DNA from: Lepus europaeus | Lineage: Eukaryota; Chordata; Mammalia; Lagomorpha; Leporidae | Reading direction: 5' to 3' | NCBI RefSeq assembly: GCF_033115175.1 | Contig: NC_084843.1 | Coordinates: forward strand, 54,848,474-54,912,473 | Length of the DNA: 64,000 nucleotides | Shown: piece by piece, positions 59,228 through 64,000 of the stretch | Layout: each line of letters begins with the position of its first letter | Position numbering within the stretch: position 1 is the first letter of the stretch | Notes under the pieces: model-generated | Databases searched by the model: none | Seen by the model: only the letters and a program-made list of their open reading frames with translations | What the model was told of the DNA's origin: nothing | Program-made: the position numbers and the translations under genes

Positions 59228-59711
59228 CAGTCATGTGTTTCTTAACTACTTTCTAAGAAGTATGATAAGCAGTTTTGTCATTGTGTGAATTAATGTACTC
59301 GCATTAATCTGCATGGCATAGATAAATCACTCAGATGGTAAAATGAGATGCATAATGCTGTTGGTATAACATGGCATAATTTGCTTTCAAGTAGAGGGAA
59401 ACACTGCAATAGCAACAAAAATATTATGAATAGTATAAGTATATCATGGTATAGTACAGTGAATACCAGTCGAGTAGTCATCTGCTATCTAGTACTATGT
59501 GCTGTACATAATTGTATCGCTGTAACCTTATATAGTTCTTAGTAGGGAGGTTTGTGTATAGCAGCATCATCACACACAGTGTAACATTTTGCACTAAGAC
59601 ATTTGATGGCTACAACATCATTTGCAATAGGAATTTTTCAACTCCATTATAATCTGGGACCCCCATCATTAGCACAGTCTGTCACTGAACAAAATGGTTT
59701 GTAGTAAATGA
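59228..59711 (+). mobile_element. MER2-like Tigger (TcMar) non-autonomous DNA transposon
   Basis: Left end 'acagtcatgtgtttcttaac' and right part 'gatggctacaacatcatttg', 'ttcaactccattataatctg', 'gggacccccatcattagcac' follow the MER2 consensus order. Flanked by TA as expected for this superfamily. Mutated CpG-rich ends (CG to TG/CA) show age. No transposase. Confidence 0.75.
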
Positions 59712-60484
59712 CTATCGGGAAGTAAAATTGAGAAATACAGGAATATTTGAGTCCAGATTAAGCCAGTTAATCAGGATCACACCATGGTGTGAGGTTTTGC
59801 TCCATTTTCTCTGCCCATCTCAACTACGCTTTGATTTAAGTTTGTTTCACAACTAAGCATCTAGTCTCCAGACTTGACAGCCACTGTCAGGTGGTACTGA
59901 TAGAAAGTGAGACTTTCAATGCAAGTACTTGTTGCAAATTTTGGGATTTAGGGTCTCATTAATTCTCTGGAGTCACTTTCTAACATCTTACGTGGTCTGA
60001 TGAAATAAACTTGCTGACTAGGTCCAAATTATGTACTTTGCCAAAACTGGGATTTGGTCCATCTTGCCTAAATCGTATGGGTGGAGGATGATGGAAAGTA
60101 GTTTACCAAAAAAAGAAAAAAGATGGTTAAAAGATAGCAGAAGGAAGTCCTTAACAAGCAAAGTTAGATATGCTTGCCATTAAAAATGCAGAAATAGCTT
60201 TATGTTACAGGTATTGTGATAGAAATGTAGGACCAATTTATAGGATAAAAATGGTAAGACCTGCAAAAGCATCACTTAAAATGCAAGCAGAGTAGTAGCT
60301 AACACGTTGTGCAGGTTGACGAGGCTGACCACGTGGTCATTCAATGTGTGATAGCTAAGAAAGGAACTTTTGAAGGTGTCCATTCATACTCAGTTGATCA
60401 AAGAAGTAGTTTTCCTTGCTGAACTCTTAAAAACCTGCCTTTAGAATGCATTGTTTTGATTCATTTCCCCTCAAGAAACAAATC
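59712..60484. other. Intergenic DNA
   Basis: No gene or repeat recognised. Confidence 0.45.
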
Positions 60485-60748
60485 CGGGGCCTGTAGTGTA
60501 TGCAGCCAATTAAACTGCCATTTGTGTTGCTGGCTTCCATATCAGAGTGCCAGTTAGAGTCCCAGCTGCTCTGCTTTGGATCCAGCTTCCTGTGCCTGGG
60601 TAGACAGAATTGATGATCCCCAAATATTTAGACTACTGCCAGTCACATGGTAGAACCAAAGGCCTGGCCTTTGCAGTGACTTGGGAAGTGAATGAGCTGA
60701 TAGAAGTTCTCTTTGTCACTCTACTTTACAAATGAATGCACCTTTCTT
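60485..60748 (+). mobile_element. CSINE, sense, old
   Basis: 'ggggcctgtagtgtatgcag' head, 'gagtcccagctgctctgctt' B-box region, 'tgggaagtgaatgagctgat'. No clear duplication. Confidence 0.8.
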
Positions 60749-60750
60749 AA

Positions 60751-60766
60751 AAAAAAAATCAGTTTA
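60751..60766. repeat. Left target duplication of young CSINE
   Basis: A-rich word ending 'atcagttta'; at 61101-61114 it reads 'atccgttta' (one mismatch). Confidence 0.7.
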
Positions 60767-61100
60767 GGCTGGCGCCTTGGCTTAACAGGCTAATCCTCCG
60801 CCTTGCAGCGCCGGCACACCGGGTTCTAGTCCTGGTTGGGGCGCCGGATTCTATCCCGGTTGCCCCTCTTCCAGGCCAGCTCTCTGCTATGGCCTGGGAA
60901 GGCAGTGGAGGATGGCCCAAGTGCTTGGGCCCTGTACCCACATGGGAGACCAGGAGAAGCACCTGGCTCCAAGCTTTGGATCAGCGAGATGCGCCGGCCG
61001 CAGTGGCCATTGGAGGGTGAACCAACGGCAAAAAGGAAGACCTTTCTCTCTGTCTCTCTCTCTCTCACTATCCACTCTGCCTGTCAAAAAATAAAATTTA
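60767..61100 (+). mobile_element. CSINE, young subfamily, full length, sense
   Basis: 'ggctggcgccttggcttaac' head with A-box region, B box GGTTCTAGTCC (about 60821-60831), 'ggcagtggaggatggcccaa', (TC)n tract at 61044-61066 and 'ctgcctgtcaaaaaataaa' tail. CpGs retained. Confidence 0.95.
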
Positions 61101-61165
61101 AAAAAATCCGTTTATTTTTTTCTCACTAAAGTTTGTATGTACTGCATATCACTAATTAAAGTTTT

Positions 61166-61180
61166 TGCTAGATGCTTTTT
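61166..61180. repeat. Left target duplication of CSINE
   Basis: tgctagatgctttt; right copy at 61479-61493 is tgctaggtgctttta (one mismatch). Confidence 0.75.
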
Positions 61181-61478
61181 ATTTATTTTAAAGAGAGATG
61201 GAGAGAGGAGGAGAAAGATCTTCCATCTGCTGGTTCACTCTCCAAATGGCTACAACAGCGGGGGCTGCTGGGCCAGGGAAAAGCCATGACCATGGAGCTC
61301 CATCTGGGTCTCCCAAATTTGGGGCAGGACCCAAGGCACTTGAAACATCTTATGCCTTCCCAGACATACTAGAGAACTGGATTGGAAGTGGAGTGGCTAG
61401 GACTCCAGTCAGTGCTCTGATATGGGATGCTGGCATCAGAAGCAGCTGCCTTAACCTGCTGCGCCAAAGCACCAGCCC
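61181..61478 (-). mobile_element. CSINE, antisense, intermediate age
   Basis: 'atttattttaaagagagatg', 'ccatctgctggttcactctc', 'ccttaacctgctgcgccaaa', ending 'gcaccagccc'. Confidence 0.9.
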
Positions 61479-61493
61479 TGCTAGGTGCTTTTA

Positions 61494-62103
61494 TAGAAAG
61501 CAAAATAATTTTTATAAATATCTAATAGAACTTTGGTGACAAACGGCGACATTGTGAGATACATTTCTCAAAGTGCAAGTGAGAGTGAGGAGAGGGACCT
61601 GGTCCTCTGTTTTGCATGTGACTCAGCCCCGGTAAATTTCAGTGCTCGCTGGGCCTCAGAGGACCGCTGCAGTGCACACGGTGGACCGTGCCAAGAGCAT
61701 CAGCAGCAGAGTGACGTGAGAAGACTTCCCTTGGCTCAGGAAAAAGCAAAATGTGGAAGAAACTACCTGGTTACTACACTGACAAATAGGTTTTTAAATC
61801 CTTGAAAGACTATGAGAAAGTGGATTGCACTGCAGTAAGTGAAAGATCCCATTATTAGAGATAGAAGAGAAACTAGGAACTTTGGAATGTCAGTACCAAT
61901 GGAATCTCATTGATTGGAGCCATTGGGATTTTCTGATAATTTATATGAATACATGGCATAAGATTTCAAGGCATGAAATCAAGTACATGTGATCATATAT
62001 CATGGAAATGCAACTCCAAAACCGCTTCATTTCCAAATTTCCTTTGTTTTTCTACCTTATAAATATGGGCACATTTATGTGTAATTTGTTAGGCTTCATA
62101 TAC
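61494..62103. other. Intergenic DNA
   Basis: The 90-codon frame at 61533-61805 has no domain. Nothing else recognised. Confidence 0.45.
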
Positions 62104-62399
62104 TTTTTTAAAAATTTTAAAACCAGGGAGACAGATTGTGGTTTTTCATCCAGTGCTTCAATCCATTCACTCCCACATAACAACACAGGCCTGAACCAAA
62201 ACTAGGGGCCTGGAACTCAGGATATCCCAAGCGAGTGGGAGGAACTCAACTTCTTGAGCCGTCACCAGCTACCTCTCTGACTGTGCATAAATAAGGAGCT
62301 GGAATTGGAAGCAGAGCTGGTACTCAAACCTAGTTACTCCAGCATGAGGTGTGGGCTTCCCAAGTGCCCTCCTGACCACTGTGCTGGGTGCCAACCCCT
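62104..62399 (-). mobile_element. CSINE, antisense, old
   Basis: 'ggagctggaattggaagcag', 'cctgaccactgtgctgggtg', with a poorly conserved tail. Confidence 0.8.
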
Positions 62400-62686
62400 G
62401 TCTGTCTTGATTATGAAGTTCAGAAGTATATACATATGAGAAAAATAATCTCTTACATGTATATGTGAATGTTTTTGTGCCAAGAAGTCCATATGATTAT
62501 CCACTAAACATTATTTGTATGATTTTTCAATGTTCCATTGTTGTCAAAAGGAAAAGTATATTTAGAAAAAACTATAGATATTTTTATTTATATAGTGAAT
62601 ATTCATCTGAGTATAAGATACACAAATTCTAAAATTAATGGAAATAAAAGTTTGCAAAATAGTTGCATTAAAGGATTTTTTATTCC
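62400..62686. other. AT-rich intergenic DNA
   Basis: Nothing recognised. Confidence 0.5.
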
Positions 62687-63002
62687 TTTTTTTTTTTTTT
62701 TTTTTTTTTTTTTGGACAGGCAGAGTAGACAGTGAGAGAGAGACAGAGAGAAAGGTCTTCCTTTGCCATTGGATCAGCATTGTGCTGATCCGAAGCCAGG
62801 AACCAGGTGCTTCTCCTGGTCTCCCATGTGGGTACAGGGCCCAAGCACTTGGGCCATCCTCCACTGCACTCCCGGGCCACAGCAGAGAGCTGGCCTAGAA
62901 GAGGGGCAACCGGGACAGAATCCGGCGCCCCGACCGGGGCTAGAATCCAGTGTGCCAGCGCCGCAAAGCGGAGGATTAGCCTATTGAGCTACGGCGCCGG
63001 CC
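62687..63002 (-). mobile_element. CSINE, young subfamily, antisense, with internal deletion
   Basis: 27-base T run, 'ggacaggcagagtagacagt', 'cttgggccatcctccactgc', 'ctacggcgccggcc'. Relative to the copy at 20577-20908 a section near the 'ggttcaccctccaatggcc' region is lost, leaving a 21-base palindromic word at 62771-62791. Short duplication 'tattcc' at 62681-62686 and 63003-63008. Confidence 0.93.
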
Positions 63003-63018
63003 TATTCCCGTATTTTTT

Positions 63019-63331
63019 TAAAAATATTATTTGAAAGGCAGAATTGCAGAGAGGCAGAGGGAGAGAGATGGAGGGAGGGAGAGGTCTTGCATTTGCTGGT
63101 TCACTCCTCAGATGGCTACAGTGGCTGGAGCTGCACCCATCCAAAGCCAGGAGCTTCTTCCAGGTCTCCTGCATAGGTACACGGGCCCAAGGATTTGGGC
63201 CATTCTACTGCTTTTCCAGGCCATAGTAGAGAGCTGGATCAGAAGTTGAGCAGCCGGGACTCGAACTAGAGCCCATATGGGATATTGGCACTATGGGTTA
63301 TGGCTATACTTGGTGTGCCATAGTGCTGGAC
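63019..63331 (-). mobile_element. CSINE, antisense, intermediate age
   Basis: 'aaatattatttgaaaggcag', GGGA-rich tract at 63058-63083, 'agccgggactcgaactagag', 'ggtgtgccatagtgctggac'. Imperfect flanks 'ctattcccgta' and 'ctattcccata' (about 63002 and 63333). Confidence 0.9.
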
Positions 63332-63362
63332 CCTATTCCCATAATTTTTTAAAGTATATAAT

Positions 63363-63524
63363 ATTTTTTTTTAACAGGCAGAGTGGACAGTGAGAGAGAG
63401 AGAGACAGAGAGAAAGGTCTTCCTTTTTGCCATTGGTTCACCCTCCAATGGCCGCCGTGGCTGGCATGCTGCAGCTGGCACACCGTGCTGATCTGAAGCC
63501 ACGAGCCAGGTGGTTCTCCTGGTT
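63363..63524 (-). mobile_element. CSINE, young subfamily, antisense, 5'-truncated
   Basis: 'tttaacaggcagagtggaca' to 'gccaggtggttctcctgg'. The tRNA-like half is absent. Flanks 'aaagtatataatat' (63351) and 'aaagtacataatat' (63527) are the target duplication with one mismatch. Confidence 0.9.
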
Positions 63525-63539
63525 AAAGTACATAATATC

Positions 63540-64000
63540 TTAAAACTGTACAATACATTCAGTTGAATATTTAGTGACATCTATTTTAGTGCTACAAAGT
63601 CATTCTCAAAGCACTGAAATTTTCTTTCTCTTTCCTAAAATTACTAAGTTAAATATTTAATGATTTTCTTCATATCTTTGAAGGGAGATGATTGAATTGT
63701 ATGCCATTTACAAATATGAACTTTGATTTTGCTTTTATTACTGTATAGTAGATTGGAGTTTGTACTTTAGAATCAAATAAGTTTTGTAATACCCAAATTC
63801 CAACAATAGTCTAATGTTCATTAAATAGCAATGTTTCCATTTAGATAACTTAGGTATGTGGGCAGTCGGTTATAACAGTTTTTTTTTCATTGTATACAAT
63901 TTCTCAGTTATTTAATAACTACAGACTTCCAGAGTTTGAAGTTTTCAGTATGTTCCTTCCAAGAAATTTTGTCCAGATTGCACTCATTTACTGATGACCA
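63540..64000. other. AT-rich intergenic DNA to the window end
   Basis: No gene or repeat recognised. Confidence 0.5.

Overview
This window is mammalian nuclear DNA, almost certainly from a leporid (rabbit or hare). The diagnosis rests on its repeats. About thirty copies of the lagomorph tRNA-derived SINE (CSINE/OcSINE) are present, along with L1 elements carrying the rabbit-type long 3' UTR. Most of the sequence is AT-rich. I see no intact host protein-coding gene, no rRNA or tRNA gene and no CRISPR array. Nearly all open frames lie inside repeats or look like chance frames. I found no new biological system; the points of interest are the ways several retro-elements have been rearranged.

Layout. 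1-5.6 kb: AT-rich DNA, three CSINEs and an old L1 fragment. 5.6-12.5 kb: a stack of three L1s. The first (5.6-7.1 kb) has a 5' inversion typical of twin priming, with matching 12-bp target duplications. The second (7.1-10.0 kb) is an older minus-strand L1 running from the reverse-transcriptase ADD motif to its 3' end. The third (10.0-12.5 kb) is a minus-strand L1 with a full 5' end in which the ORF1 start is joined directly to the last 14 codons of ORF2. 12.5-16.0 kb: a GC- and CpG-rich island. It contains an unidentified candidate antisense retrocopy (minus strand, poly-T on its left edge) and a plus-strand processed copy of IZUMO1R (JUNO/FOLR4, the egg receptor for sperm IZUMO1). The IZUMO1R copy ends in a polyadenylation signal and poly(A), and a 566-bp solo LTR is inserted at its stop codon.

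16-21 kb: AT-rich DNA with a MIR and several CSINEs. 21.2-23.2 kb: a decayed minus-strand class I (gamma-like) endogenous retrovirus made of RNase H, integrase, polypurine tract and 3' LTR, inserted into a CSINE and lacking most of env and everything upstream of RNase H. 23-60 kb: a repeat-rich gene desert with CSINEs, old L1 fragments, MIRs, mariner-like MITEs, two further young L1 3' ends with clean target duplications and a MER2-like Tigger element. Two relatively repeat-poor stretches lie at about 34.8-37.7 and 46.5-49.25 kb. 60.5-63.5 kb: a dense cluster of seven CSINEs.

The features do not form a pathway. Together they record successive insertions: MIR, old L1 and MER2 first, then older CSINEs, then the ERV, young L1s and young CSINEs. 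All family names come from remembered consensus sequences, since no database search could be run.
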